Shown here: positions 12,813-24,981 of the stretch, one piece after another
Numbering within the stretch: the stretch's first letter is position 1
How the letters are laid out: every line of letters starts with the position of its first letter
Assembly (NCBI RefSeq): GCF_000003605.2
Contig: NW_003108083.1
Coordinates: forward strand, 614,848-678,847
Direction: 5' to 3'
Length of the DNA: 64,000 nt
Source: Saccoglossus kowalevskii
Taxonomy: Eukaryota; Hemichordata; Enteropneusta; Harrimaniidae
Notes under the pieces: model-generated
Databases searched by the model: none
Told to the model about the DNA's origin: nothing
What the model saw: only the letters and a program-made list of their open reading frames with translations
Translations under genes and position numbers: made by a program

Positions 12813-15800
12813 TCCACTGCAATGGACACACATATTTTTTTTTTAATTTAAAAAATGAAAATATAAAACGATACAAAAATAGTAAGAATATAGCAAACCG
12901 TTATTGAAATTAAACGTTTAATTCAGTAAATCGGTAGTATTGCTCCGACCTGCTTGCACAGTAATTGCCAAACCTTTGCGTGTGCAGTGTCACGTTAATT
13001 TAATTGAATGCGTTCACAGTTTAAGAAAACACACTATTCTTAATTTCATTCCACTCATATCGTAACACAATTTGCCGCTACTTCATCAAATTTGATCATG
13101 GTTAAAAAGAAGAAAAAAAACTGAATAAAAAAGTATAATAAGACAATTAACGTAAATATCAACTCGGGGCTAATTTATTTGATTATGGGTATCGTTTTAC
13201 CCGGTACTTTATACAAAACAATTACAGTAAATGAACAGACCAACTATGTGCATATGTGTGTGTCCAAGCAGTATGTCAAGGTTCTGTAGCAGACTGTAGT
13301 GAAATAATTCTAATAATATGCCGAATAAAACGTGAATAGACGTGAAAACTCCTTTACGTAGATAGCCCCACGTTTAAAGACAAGTCGTTCTACCGTGAAC
13401 GATTTGGGTAGTGTTTAAGTACAAATTCGAAAAAAACGATAGATAGAGCAGTTTGGCTAAACATGGCGTTATCGTCAAAAAAAATCACTTTTGGTCGCCC
13501 AGGTTTTGGTTCCACTTGATATTTTGTCCGAGTATGATATCTGATAAGCCATTTTGTCAACCTTCATAGTAACTATTTGTATTATAATCTCATCAATCGG
13601 CGCTGCGTACGTGGTGTGTATGCGCGTAGCGAAACAAAATACACACACTTGTACGACCCGTGTTCGTGGTAGCTCTCGAGAAATCCGTATAATACACTGA
13701 CGCAGTCGACGTGTCTGTCGGTTTCACTGGTCCGTTGCGTGATTACGTAATTGAGTCATTTTGAAAGAAACATTTCATCGTAATTCAGTTCTGTCGATAA
13801 AAGGAACGTACATATAAATCGACATTTATTTATTAACTCGCCAGTGAAATTGTATTCGGAAATGTACAATTTAATAAATAACTAGCGAAATGCGAGTAGA
13901 CACAATGATGTACCTTCTGAATGTATACATCCACACACAAACATACCATCTAGAATTTGTATGTAGTATAAAAATGAGGGAATAGTATATCGAAGAAATA
14001 TATTAATTGGCATTTTTAATAAACTCTAATAGAATATATATCTTGCTTGAATGACGTGTTTTGTTATTGATTTGAATGACTGATTTGGGGTCATGACGTC
14101 ATTGTTGAACCGTGTTCTACGAATGCTGCACTTCTGTACTCCAGATAATTAAGCGACAATGCTCGAAGCAAACATCGGACGATTATATTTGGTCTACATC
14201 AATGATACAATCATCAAATAGCTCTTCAGTCTGCATACAGATAGTAATGTTGGAAGTATACGAGCTCCTCTGCAAAGAATACTTGTGGCATATTTGCTGC
14301 CTAATTGTATATGATTATATATGACATATGTTTTGTCTCGTCATTTGGACGTCACGTGCCTTCATCATTCAATCATGCCACAACTCGTATTATATCAGAG
14401 TTGTACATATGTCATGTTTGAAGCGACAATGTATTCCGATCTATTAAATCAAGTTATTTTTTTATTCAACATTAGTCAGCTAGTATATTGAACTGAAAGG
14501 CGATGATTACGTCACACATATGACCAATATATGTCGTAAATTACTAACAAAGCCCACTTCTTTATTGTATCATATGTAGCGCTTGATGTATCAACCCTTT
14601 CTTCTACGTTTCTCTTACTGGGCTGACAATGTATTGTTAGTTCATGGACTTGAATGGTGACTGGGAATTTTTGATGATTCTGTGCGAACATTTTATATTC
14701 ATAGAATGAGGCGACGTGAAAAAAGGACAATACGTTTGTCAATTAGAATTCGTGAATTACCCTTTCGCCCTGCAAAGCCAGTGCCGCTTATTCAATATAT
14801 GGTCGAGTTCATTTCAGATATCGTATCTTGCTTGTTTTTGTCAATTTTAATATCCCCAAGAGGTCTGGAATTGACACGATAACAATGTCAATCTTGTTAG
14901 ATCGATAAGAATTCTAATTTTGAAATTATTTGATCTAATTATTAATACCCAACACTCTCCGGAGAATACTTGCTTTTAAGCGACTACACAGGCTGTCATC
15001 GCATTCGTTCCATCGCCCCTGTCCTTGGGGCACGTGGAAGATAAGCAATCTATCGGTGCGGTATCGGTGTGTGTTGAACAATTATACAAATATACACACA
15101 TCTTCACCACGACGAAAGAGCAAACTTTCGTGGCGCATTATCTACAGAACACAAACTAAGTCCAGGACACTCTGACTCGAAAAAGGTCTATTACTTGAAT
15201 GCCGTCGCGAAAGACTAGTGACCCGTGTTACATCATAGTTCCACGCGAGGTTTTTCACAACACCCGGGTTTTGCGGATTATGAATGTCGGTTCGACCGTA
15301 AAATGCAGATATTTGTACCAACGCCAGAGACAAGCGTCGAGTGGTAGCTACTGCGAGTGGTGATTTGGGTGTCAAACTGTGACGCTGACTAGAATTATAT
15401 AGACTTACGATGAATGATGATATGTTTGGTACCCCGCCACACAAAACCATGCCAAGAATGTAAAAAACTGTTTTGTAGTGGTTTTTAGTTTATTTTAGTT
15501 GTGGTTTTAGTTTCAGGAGTCACCCGCGCAAGTGAAACAAGTGGGTTAAACGTGACTAGCACATTGTAGATACATCTTCATTAGTAGTAGTACACATCAA
15601 AAACATAAAATCCACCGACGGAAATTAGAGTACAGCTCCACAACGCCAGGATAACGAACGTGTTTTTTTTTTTTATCATGAACGCCATTCGTCAATCAGT
15701 CAATGCCAAACTTAAGTTTACGGGTGAAATGTTCAACTGACATTGCCCTTGACCTTTATGCACGGTCATCTCTTTTATCAATGAAACCACGACCTCGTGC

Positions 15801-16032
15801 GCTACTGTACATGTTAAAGATGCAACATGGGACAAGGGAACGTCTTGTTGGGCGTGATGGAAAATGCACGGGGTGGGATAAGCTGCACTGTTGGTTGGTT
15901 TTCATTCAGTTTACGCTGTGGCCGTTTCCATGACCGAGGCAAAGGTTTTCTCTTCAAAGTGATAGAAGCTACTATATTTCTTACGTCACTACTGTATATC
16001 TTATTCTAGCATCCACATCGCTTAATGTTAAC

Positions 16033-16033
<1 letters not shown>
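12813..16033. other. No gene recognised; probably intron of the minus-strand receptor gene
   Basis: I find no coding exon here that matches the ligand-binding, cysteine-rich or seven-helix parts of a class C receptor. The minus-strand frame at 15142-15450 has an isolated WNY triplet but nothing else in common with the family. Confidence 0.4.

Positions 16034-16067
<34 letters not shown>
16034..16067. repeat. (TA)n microsatellite
   Basis: Seventeen TA units. Confidence 0.95.
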
Positions 16068-16073
<6 letters not shown>

Positions 16074-17097
16074 AAAAGTCAAAGCAAAAATATGTAATAT
16101 AAACGTAGTGTACGCATATTATTGGCAGAATTCTAGTATCTCTCAGATACAGATCATAGTTTCACATCGTGATTCACAGTTTTGAAACCTTGGCCACCGG
16201 AACGGGTTCAATGGAATTTTAATACATCGTCCTTTGTTCCTGCTGATAATATTAAGAACGTCATGTAGTGCCGTATTCTATTTTTATTTCTAATCCATTG
16301 AACTTGTTTCTTGAGTGCTAGCTATAATCTTATGACACAGGTTTTAAAAAAATATAAAAAAACGCTGGGTGCGATGAAGCGTCGCATTAAAGCGGTGGCT
16401 AATGAAGCGTAAGATCAAACACAAGCTGCACGAAACGTCACAGACGATCTCATTCAACCATCCCTCGTTAATAAGGTTGATGCATCATTAAAATAAAATG
16501 AAACAGGTATCGCAATCAGCAATTGTGCAAACCTTTACGAAACGAGTCACATTTACACACATGTATCCCACAATACTTTGCGTATCGATGCATTTCCGAC
16601 ACTTGAGACAGTAACTTGTACGGCACGAATGCGATGTATGTCGAGACACATAAACACTCAGTAAGATTGAGACGCGCGCTACCATAGAGAACGAATTACC
16701 TATATCCGCTCGCTATAAAAGTATGCTTACCCATATTGTAATTGGATTGTGGCTGCCCCCCCTCCCCTTTCCAGGAATGCTTTTCTGCGTCGTTCTCCGT
16801 TTTTGATATAATGAGTACATTGTAACGGCGACGAAACTAACTTAAAGCGCGAGTGAATAGCGATTGTGTAAATGGAACTGATCCTCTACGCCGCGTTGTC
16901 AGAAACAATCATGTCAAATGAACGGCATTCCACTCATCTGCATCAATGTATATTGGCGCGCAGAAACGCGTTATACTGAGCTCGTTATAGAAGGTGTTCC
17001 ACAATATACACAATTCCTACATTAACCTATGAATCCACGCGCGACCTATTCGCCGCTCGTTGCATAAAATACCCAACAATTAGTTATTTTTAATGTG
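16068..17097. other. No gene recognised
   Basis: Nothing supportable; probably the same intron. Confidence 0.45.
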
Positions 17098-17436
17098 TTA
17101 CCAAAAGAGGTACATCCGTACGCAGCTGCTGACGATACACCATGGTATGCACAGGCTTAGTAAGTGGATTATGATTTTAATCATTTCGTCAGCGGTGTCA
17201 TTCCGACCAGGGACACCGATCGCTTGTTGTCTCATACAATGTTTGAGAATTGATCGCAGTTTATTGTAATGATGAATGTTGCATGACAGGAACAAGACAA
17301 GTGCAATGCCAAGCAGCCTGAAACTGTACCATGACCCCGGGAAGTTCCTCTCGCACGCTGTGTGTTCAAATTCATACTCGTGGGATAGTTTTTTTTTTCT
17401 TCTGGTTATTTGATAGAATGTAGCTGTGAATACCAA
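17098..17436 (-). pseudogene. Possible fragment of a rhodopsin-like GPCR (TM5-TM6), doubtful
   Basis: A frame of 112 codons opens from a TTG with a stop just before it. It contains a cysteine and short loop (CERNFPGSWYSF), then a hydrophobic stretch (RLLGIALVLFLSCNI) ending in HHYNKLRSILK. A polar loop follows, then EMIKIIIHLLSLCIPWCIV and SSCVRMYLF. The order Cys - helix - YxKLR - loop - helix with CxPW resembles extracellular loop 2 through helix 6 of a class A receptor. There is no DRY motif, no NPxxY motif and no start or splice signal in frame. Frames of this length also arise by chance in a window this size. It is either a relic or coincidence. Confidence 0.15.
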
Positions 17437-20153
17437 CTAGCGGACAACGCGGCGTGAATTGTATTAAGATAATTGTACTAATGTACACATACAAAAAATC
17501 TACCGCACGGAAGCATGACGATGAAAGCACGGTGTTCGTGTTTCCACGGCAACAAGTCACACTACCAGCATGTGTATGAGTCGTCTACATTGCGCTGTAC
17601 TGTGGCACATCGTTGATATGTGACGTCACGAGCGCTACACCACGAGATGGCATATGATGTTATTTGCACGGGGAACTCTCGACGCGGTTCCTATTTCATA
17701 TATAGGCAAAAACCCTGTTCAAAATATCGACCGAACAAACGCTACTTGCATGAAATAAGCTCAGTTTTACGTGATATCAAATAATTCTGACGGTGTGAAC
17801 TTTGTTTATAGGCATTAGCAACGAGCAAGCCACGTCATATGTATTGTAAAACATCAAACACTAAAAATACCCGTCACATTTTGTAGCAATAATATAAGAT
17901 TACAAGAATCCCGCCGTTTGTGTAATGTTCTCTTACGCCACTGGCGAGAACTAATCAGGGTGTTCCTAAATCCTACACCCATACGTTCATTTGCTATTCT
18001 GAATGTAGTTACTGTGGCAACAAACATATGCAATTAAAATATGTTATCCAAGCGCGAATTAAAGTGACATAGTCCCTTGGAGTTGCTTTTAGCAAATATT
18101 TTTTTTGTCTCTAAGCATCGGCAGGCGTTGGCATGCGTCGGCAGGCTAAGAATTGGGATAGTTAGTGAGATTTCGATTTGGATATCGAAATAAACAATCC
18201 GTGCACTGTGCCTTGCTTTTTAAACAAAATGATGACACCTAACGAATATCGAGTCTGTTCTCTCGTTTAACCCTTGACCTATAAAAACGCATATTACAAT
18301 AAATGGCCAGGACTGATTTGATTTTCAGACGTTGCGTTTAATATTTACGAAAATACATATAACTGGAAATGATCAGCTTCCCATTTCTTGATTCGATGTG
18401 AAGAAATTATAGTTTACAGCATCAATACAAATTAATTGATTTCAACGTGGAATCAATCGCAATCCAATGTTGTTTTATTTATGTCGCAATGCAAAGACCC
18501 GCGGTTACATTCGTGCGACTTGGAAAGAAATCATGTAGTGACGTATATGTTTACGTGAGGGGCCACCCAATGTGACCGGCCTTTGAGATTCGAATGCTCA
18601 GATACTGCCACAGTTGGCCAAATTGGATATCCGCGGGTAAGACAAGACATAGAATCATGTCGATATTGACAGATAAATTTCTGATATAATTGTGTATCAA
18701 AGACCAACGCATGAAACAACTATTGCCAACTAATTAAATAAAAAAGAAGCCAAGAACGAAAAGAATAGATATGAAATATGTACGCAACAAGATATATTAC
18801 AATACGAACACAGGATATGGACATCGAACACAGGATATGTACATTACCAATCAGTATTACGTTCCAGACTATAACTTTTTTGCAGAGTTGCAATTTAAGT
18901 TCCGAAGTCCCAATATATGACGGTTATTTATATTTCCGAGGTATCTAAATGATATTTTGATGTACTTCTGTTTCTTTAGGTCGTAAATTAACGCTATGGT
19001 ATTCGGTGTCCATATGTCTACGAACTCTCCATGTTCGATATCATTTGATTTTCAAAACCCGCTGACATCCTCTACGATGATACCGGATATAACAACACAC
19101 GATGGTGTGCCCGGTGATTAGAATTAAATTAACACACACGAACTCGAGGGTGCGCACACAACGATAGTTCAATACTGCCGTCTTCGTTAACAATGTGTAT
19201 GTAAATGTCGATGAAGCTTATGATCGCTATGTGTTCCAGTCGGATTCTGTAGAGATGTGTTAAATTGGGACTCCTATTTATGCACATAAAGTAAAATTAA
19301 ACAAACAGTGCAAATTCCAAATTACACGGACAGATAAGTGATTAATAAATATTTAAAGGACGCGTCTTAACTCACATTCCTTAACGCTGGTTCTCTCTTG
19401 ATTGTATTATTAACTTCAGTTCGTGTTTAAGATGAATTCATCCTTTGTTTTACTTGCATTTAATGTAGGTAAAAAGTGAATTCAATATCCAATTTGATTC
19501 TGGATGCATAAACCACTAAACGCGAATATTTTCAGCTGAACATAAAATTATGAAACGTGCTCGAATTTTGTGAATATTACTGTTTTCGATTTTGTCTTAC
19601 TGTGCGTCGGGATGTAAACGCGATCGGGTTGCATCATGTAATTAAAATTGGTTATGAATAGTATACAACATGTCGACGTCACAATTCGGTCATAAAATGA
19701 CGAGTGTGTTTATTATTCGAGCAATTATAATTTTATGATTTCGTCACAAAATGTGCTGTATAATGAATTACTTAATAAAACGACGCCTCGTATAAAACAG
19801 ACCATCATTTTAGTTAGCACCATAGCGTGGCGGGGATTTTTGTGTTCTCTTTATCCTCCTTTTCTTTGCCTCGCTTCTCACACATGTTCCTTGTCCAAAT
19901 AGTATTGGAGACAACACCGGATTGGCGTAACTTACTCGTTGATGTACACCTGAATTATTAGAGATGTACGTATATTGTTTTGCCAACGCTGAACTTAACT
20001 GACTTACTGCAACTACCACGATCAGATGAAACAGTTTCTAGAAAGCAAGAAAGTTTAAAGGCGACTCTGACCAACAAAATACCGTTATAGGTATTTTTAT
20101 TTCGTTCGTCGACAAAAAACAAACAAAAGAAAACAAACAAACAAAGCACTTAC
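17437..20153 (-). other. Intron 1 of the class C receptor gene, 5' part
   Basis: The intron opens at 20153 with GTAAGTG on the minus strand, a near-consensus donor, and continues toward lower coordinates. No matching next exon is recognised, so the intron may run out of the window. A perfect CRE octamer TGACGTCA lies at 17621-17628. Confidence 0.6.
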
Positions 20154-20442
20154 CTAAATCAATTCCGGGTAACAAAGTGGAATCATTATTTATTTTTGTG
20201 ATGGTGTACAGCATCATTTCCAGTGCCTGTATACCATTCTGTCTAACTCCCCCGCAAGTATATTTGTCCGATCGCTCGTGTACGATGAATAATCCACCGA
20301 GGGTAATATCCCCTTCAATCTTCGCAACGTGTTTTGTCGAAAGTGACATGTTGGAAAATTCAGTTGAGTCCACACATCCAATGACAGTTATTACCGCTAA
20401 TACTCGTATTAGTGACAAAGTTGTCGTCTCAGTCGAACCCAT
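20154..20442 (-). CDS. First coding exon of a metabotropic-glutamate-receptor-like class C GPCR (partial)
   Basis: The exon encodes 96 residues and the first base of codon 97, then a donor (GATTTAG/GTAAGTG), so the intron is phase 1. Residues 1-26 are a signal peptide (hydrophobic core LSLIRVLAVITVIGCV), as expected for the large extracellular domain of these receptors. Residues 41-57, KIEGDITLGGLFIVHER, match the first strand and loop of the Venus-flytrap domain in group II/III mGluRs (vertebrate form R-I-DGDITLGGLFPVH). Cys63-Gly64 is the family's CG, and residues 70-96 (GIQALEMMLYTITKINND, then LLPGIDL) match the first helix and the loop before the next strand. Two N-glycosylation sequons are at Asn31 and Asn86. 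The start is the ATG that precedes the signal peptide. Two oddities: the segment after CG is one residue shorter than in vertebrate mGluRs, and the GIQ-R-LEAM arginine that holds the glutamate side-chain carboxylate is Ala73. The rest of the receptor (remaining ligand domain, cysteine-rich domain and seven helices) was not found. Confidence 0.9.
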
Positions 20443-21886
20443 CGCAATAACAAGTATATAAAAAGGACATTAACGTTAAAACAGTAACACGGTCACTGAC
20501 ATGCAGCGTTACGTGGCGGTACCGTACAAACAGAGTACGGCAAACTCACAGCCAAGAGCTAACACTCCACCTAGGCGACGAAGAACAATCTGATATGCCG
20601 TTTGCATCCGCATAACTTAATCCGACTACGAAGAACAGGGGACTGTCTCACTGAACTGAATGGATTGATGGAGCGCCGGCGTAAGGTCTTGGAAGTAGAC
20701 GATCCGTCAACGTCAGGGGGCGTGAGTTCAGTGTTCCATTATTCATTAACGTGTCACGTGATCACGGCACGGAGTTATACAATCATGTGGTCTGTTCTAA
20801 ATATAGATCGGATGCTATATCTAACACTAAATATGTATTATCTCCACCAACGTTGAAATTTGTCCACGATTTTTGCAAGATATCGATCAGCGTTGATTAG
20901 AACTCACCTCGGGAAGAACGTAACCGACACGCGTTTTGTACTCAGGTCATTCTGGAAATAACAACAAATTACAATTTTGTTATCTATTTTGATTATTTTT
21001 TTTCTGTTGGAGAACATGATGTTTTTTATTTCACGTTGTACGTGTTACAACTTTAAATATATGGTGTATAACTGTCAAATTTGCACTAGGAACAATTTGA
21101 ACATTGAATTTGATTCATCCTACGATTAAATGAACTACACAAACGCGCATGCGCCTTGAATTACTGGTACGTGCATTATTAATTATGAAAGTGAACTAAC
21201 GATTTTAGGTTCACGCCCAGAGTATCAATACGCAAAGTAAAACATAATTACTGGAACAACACATATTGTTTTCCAAATTGATTCTTTAAGTAGCAGAAAT
21301 AACTTAACAGACGTTCAAGTTTGCTCATAACAAAAAGAGTTTCACAGTTACACATGTTCATTACATGGACACGCGTGTGAGTCGACTCCATCTATTTATA
21401 GGTGGATATGAACATGTGTAAATGTACACAGCAACATTGGCCACAGGTAAAACTAATTAAAATCCGGTGTGATGTTATCTGCACATCGCTCGTCGCGCCA
21501 GGGGCAGATCAAAAACAATAATCAGTACGGCGCTGCAATGAGGATTAAATGAAGGCGTTTATACAGCATCGCTCCTCCAATAGATGCCTAATTTAACCCT
21601 TGACCTGATATCATTATCAGTTATCGTTAAACGTAGGGATAATGATTTAAATGCATTTTTGAAATACACAGATGTACTGCGTGCCTAAGGCTGAGTTTGT
21701 ACGCACCTCTGAAACGAAGTTAAAAGCATAGAAGGAATCTTACTAAATAGAAACCGTGTTTAATCTCTGGAAAGTTGGATTGGTGGGTGAGAAATGTCTG
21801 TAATAGAACTAAACATAAACCCAAACGTTCAAGTTCCCCCAAGCGTTGTTTTATATTTACACACTATAGGCCTGTAACTCTTCTTT
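20443..21886. other. 5' flank of the receptor exon; UTR or promoter not resolved
   Basis: No further coding exon is seen. This stretch should hold the 5' UTR, or an upstream noncoding exon, and possibly the promoter of the minus-strand gene. An E-box (CACGTG, 20755-20760) lies about 315 bp upstream of the ATG. The plus-strand frames here (20177-20461 and 20602-20856) are antisense or spurious. Confidence 0.45.
20755..20760. promoter_or_regulatory. E-box CACGTG upstream of the receptor exon
   Basis: A palindromic E-box inside GTGTCACGTGATCACG, about 315 bp upstream of the receptor ATG. The six-base motif occurs many times in the window, so position is the only support. Confidence 0.2.
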
Positions 21887-22098
21887 TATCAACCCTTGGC
21901 TGATTTCGATTCCAATATGGTAGCCGGGGATATCCGGGGTATCATCCCTTCGCTGATTTCGATTCTAATATGGTAGCCGGGGATATCCGGGGTATCATCC
22001 CTTCGCTGATTTTGATTCTAATATGGTAGCCGGGGATATCCGGGGTATCAACCCTTGGCTGATTTCTTTCCTAAAATGGTAGCCGGGGATATCCGGGG
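21887..22098. repeat. 53-bp tandem repeat, four copies
   Basis: Four head-to-tail units start at 21887, 21940, 21993 and 22046. Each has a TATCA(A/T)CCCTT(G/C)GCTGATTT half and an ATGGTAGCCGGGGATATCC half, the latter containing the palindrome GGATATCC. Copies two and three are nearly identical and the outer copies differ more, which suggests recent expansion from the centre. The array lies about 1.4 kb upstream of the receptor exon. Confidence 0.95.
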
Positions 22099-24670
22099 TG
22101 AGTCGGTGCATGTTTGTGAAAACGTTTTGAGAATTTTTATTTCATATCAAACACTCGTTGATGAGAGTATTGCATAGCGCAAGTACGTTGCATTACTACT
22201 AATTCTCAACGTTAATTTTTCACCGAGTGATGCTAGTTTCCGCATGCTGTTATTTATTTATTCAATTCGGTAAATTCGGAAATGAGTATAATGCATTTGA
22301 GCAAATAATACAAATAAACATACTCCACTTTTCTATTTAATTGACACTTTGAACTGTAAATGACATTTTTACCTTTAAACCTTTGAAAGCCAAATTCAAC
22401 TTTTGTCACATTTAACAAAATATCTCCATTTCAATTTTTTCTTCCGTTCTCAACCTGTACTACCCAGAATGTTATAGTGACAATTTTGTTGAAGAAATTA
22501 TAAAAAAAAAAAAAGTAAACATAAAAAATTGTAAAATGTTGTAATTTTTTGTGGGAACAAATGTGGCATTGAGCAGAATAAAGATTGTCCATGCAATGAC
22601 CACGTGACTTCAGAGTCTATTTCGTGAATTCCAGATACAAGAAAGCACCACCAATTCTATTCACTCTTCACAATTCAGTGTGAATATAAACGACCACATC
22701 TGCGTTTCGTAGGGTAATTATGCCCGATTTGTGTGTATACGCTACGATGTATTTGTAATAACATCTGTTTCTCACGACGATCATATCATTGACACTTCGC
22801 AATTGCTGCCGTAGCGGTTGGTATTGAGGGTTCAAGTGGAAGGTCATCACAGAAGCGCTCTATTTTTTTCTGTTTTCTAATTTGAATATTTCACAATGTG
22901 ATTGACAACAACCGAGTTATTAAACAGAATATATTATGGAAAAAATCTTGCAATTCAAACATAAAATGTAACATTCATAAAACGGGAAATTGCATGATTT
23001 TTTTTTATTAATACCAACGTTACCATGTGTTTTTGAATCAATGTATAGCATGTGGATGGTTCGAATGAATAGCGTTTATCTGAATTAAATTGTTAATAGT
23101 AGTATTGGTGGTGGTTAAAAATAATATTAACATTCATAACCGAAGACGTTGCCCCTTTGCCAGACGGCGGTGTCAGATGCCGCGTTAGTTGCTATGAAAG
23201 CAACAACACTGCCTTGCACACGTGTCACAAGCGATCCATCTACCAATGCAAATTCCAGTCACCTTTGGTTCCTCCAGGCGTAGTTTGTTGATGCTATAAA
23301 TCACACCATTATTAGCTGGAGCTAACTGGCATTTTTAAATTAAACAAAATGGAATGTTCAATTTATTTTTGCGTTCATCATTTTTTAGTAGCTGTACCCA
23401 TTTCATAAGTGCATGTAGGTAATAATAGTCTCAACTAGAGAGTAATGTGGAGGGTAAGAGCTCCTACGGTGTAAGTACAATGTACATCATTGAAACTGGC
23501 TAGAGAGATGGTTATTGCAATATCGTATAATAACACGAAAGTACAGATTTCTCTAGAGATATTTGGGTTTATTGCTGCGCCACAGCGTCGCCTTTGCCTG
23601 ATACGTTTTATGCTACTCGTGTTTTCTTTCACTGATTAGTAAACAATTCGTTTTTGTTGTTGTAGAACGAATGCGTTTTTGCGTACAGTATCAAATCATC
23701 AAACACGTATAGAATTAAATATGCTAAAGCTGAAACGTAATTGATGTTCATAACACGTGATTTAGGAAATTAATAGACCAAATATATGGAAAAAAGATTG
23801 GAGATTTCCGTAATGATTCGATCTGTTATCAATCAAGCTAACATTATTACATAATAGGTTGTGGGATTGCTACTGCATTGCAACGTTTGGGGACAACACG
23901 CGTGTAACCGGACAAACAGAGCATACGGGAAATCATTCAAGATAATTGTAGTTAATAACAAGCCATGGTTCAACTTATGTTTTATTTTATTTGAAACAGA
24001 TTAAAATAACTACTAAGTGCTTAGTAGAACATGCACCGTAGGTGTGTTTGCCGATTACACGAATCCGTGTTCGCGAATTCAACAATAATTATGTTGAATA
24101 TAAAATGACACAGAATTGCTATTTTTAAAAATATTATATTGATAGAAAGGCGTGGACAAAGTAGCTAGCACTTCCTTATTCTATATTATGATAACTGAGT
24201 AACCATGACAAACACATTTCAAAATAAGCTATTCCTGATCAGGGTTTGGTTGATCTAAATATTTAAATGTAACGCCCTCTGCCGATGGAGTAGTTCTGTG
24301 TCGTAAATGAATGACGCGTCATCGTTCAATGAAGATTTGATTTTTGGGGGTGTTTTCCTATATTCTAGATGACAAACAAATACGCAACTAAACATAGTTG
24401 TTGACTTGAACGACGTTGCGTACACCACATAAGTCGTTTTGGCGTCACAAAAGCGCTCCGTCACTATAGTCCGCGACGCATATCAATGGCGTATTAGGAA
24501 ATTGTTGACAATTCTACTTTGGAGAAACGGCATCAAGTCCTTTTAAATATTTACGAGAGCAAAGAATGTATGATAATATATATCGAGCATTTCTTTTTTA
24601 ATTTTCTAACAGATAAAATGAAAACATGAGAGCTGGAGATGATGAAATGAACTCTTCACAATATTCAGTC
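22099..24670. other. No gene recognised; a compositionally distinct block at 23145-23300
   Basis: Mostly AT-rich. A GC-richer island near 23145-23300 stands out and may be a dispersed repeat or conserved element. Nothing else is supportable. Confidence 0.5.
23145..23300 (-). other. GC-richer island with a short open frame
   Basis: The stretch is clearly less AT-rich than its surroundings. On the minus strand one frame is open for about 43 codons, including ALVDGSLVTRVQGSVVAF and DTAVWQRGNVFGYEC, and is bounded by stops, with no obvious splice sites. It also contains a 6-bp stem (GTTGCT/AGCAAC). It could be a piece of an old repeat or transposon. I cannot identify the family. Confidence 0.25.
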
Positions 24671-24981
24671 TCGCTGAGAGCGAGAGTTATGCATATGACC
24701 GCCGTGATCTCGCTGAGAGCGAGAGTTATGCAAATGACCGCCGTGATCTCGTTGAGAGCGAGAGTTATGCAAATGACTGCCGTGATCTCGTTGAGAGCGA
24801 GAGTTATGCAAATGACCGCGGGGATCTCGTTGAGAGCGAGAATTATGCAAATGACCGCGGTGATCTCGTTGAGAGCGAGAATTATGCAAATGACCGCCGT
24901 GATCTTGTTGAGAGCGAGTGTTATGCAAATGACCGCCGTGATCTCGTTGAGAGCGAGAGTTATGCAAATGACCGCGGTGAG
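24671..24981. repeat. 39-bp minisatellite, eight copies, carrying POU octamers
   Basis: Units start at 24671, 24710, 24749, 24788, 24827, 24866, 24905 and 24944. Each reads GAGAGCGAG, then TTATGCAAATGAC, then CGC-GTGATC-like bases. Seven of eight contain the octamer ATGCAAAT; the first has ATGCATAT. Since 39 is 13 codons, the array is open in frames on both strands (plus frame VISLRARVMQMTA repeated; minus frame HNSRSQRD-type). I treat those frames (24598-25152 minus, 24626-25102 plus, 24665-24994 minus) as repeat by-products, not as genes. Confidence 0.95.

Noticed and set aside
12108-12833. 241-codon minus-strand frame
   Set aside because: It is produced by the 24-bp array, whose period is a multiple of three; overlapping frames on both strands are just as open.
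15142-15450. Minus frame with VVKNLAWNY resembling the mGluR WNYVST region
   Set aside because: Only the WNY triplet agrees; the residues on both sides do not fit the receptor, so it is not taken as a further exon.
20455-20466. TATATAAAAAGG next to the receptor ATG as a TATA box
   Set aside because: It is only 13 bp from the ATG and reads as a TATA box on the plus strand, so it cannot place transcription of the minus-strand gene.
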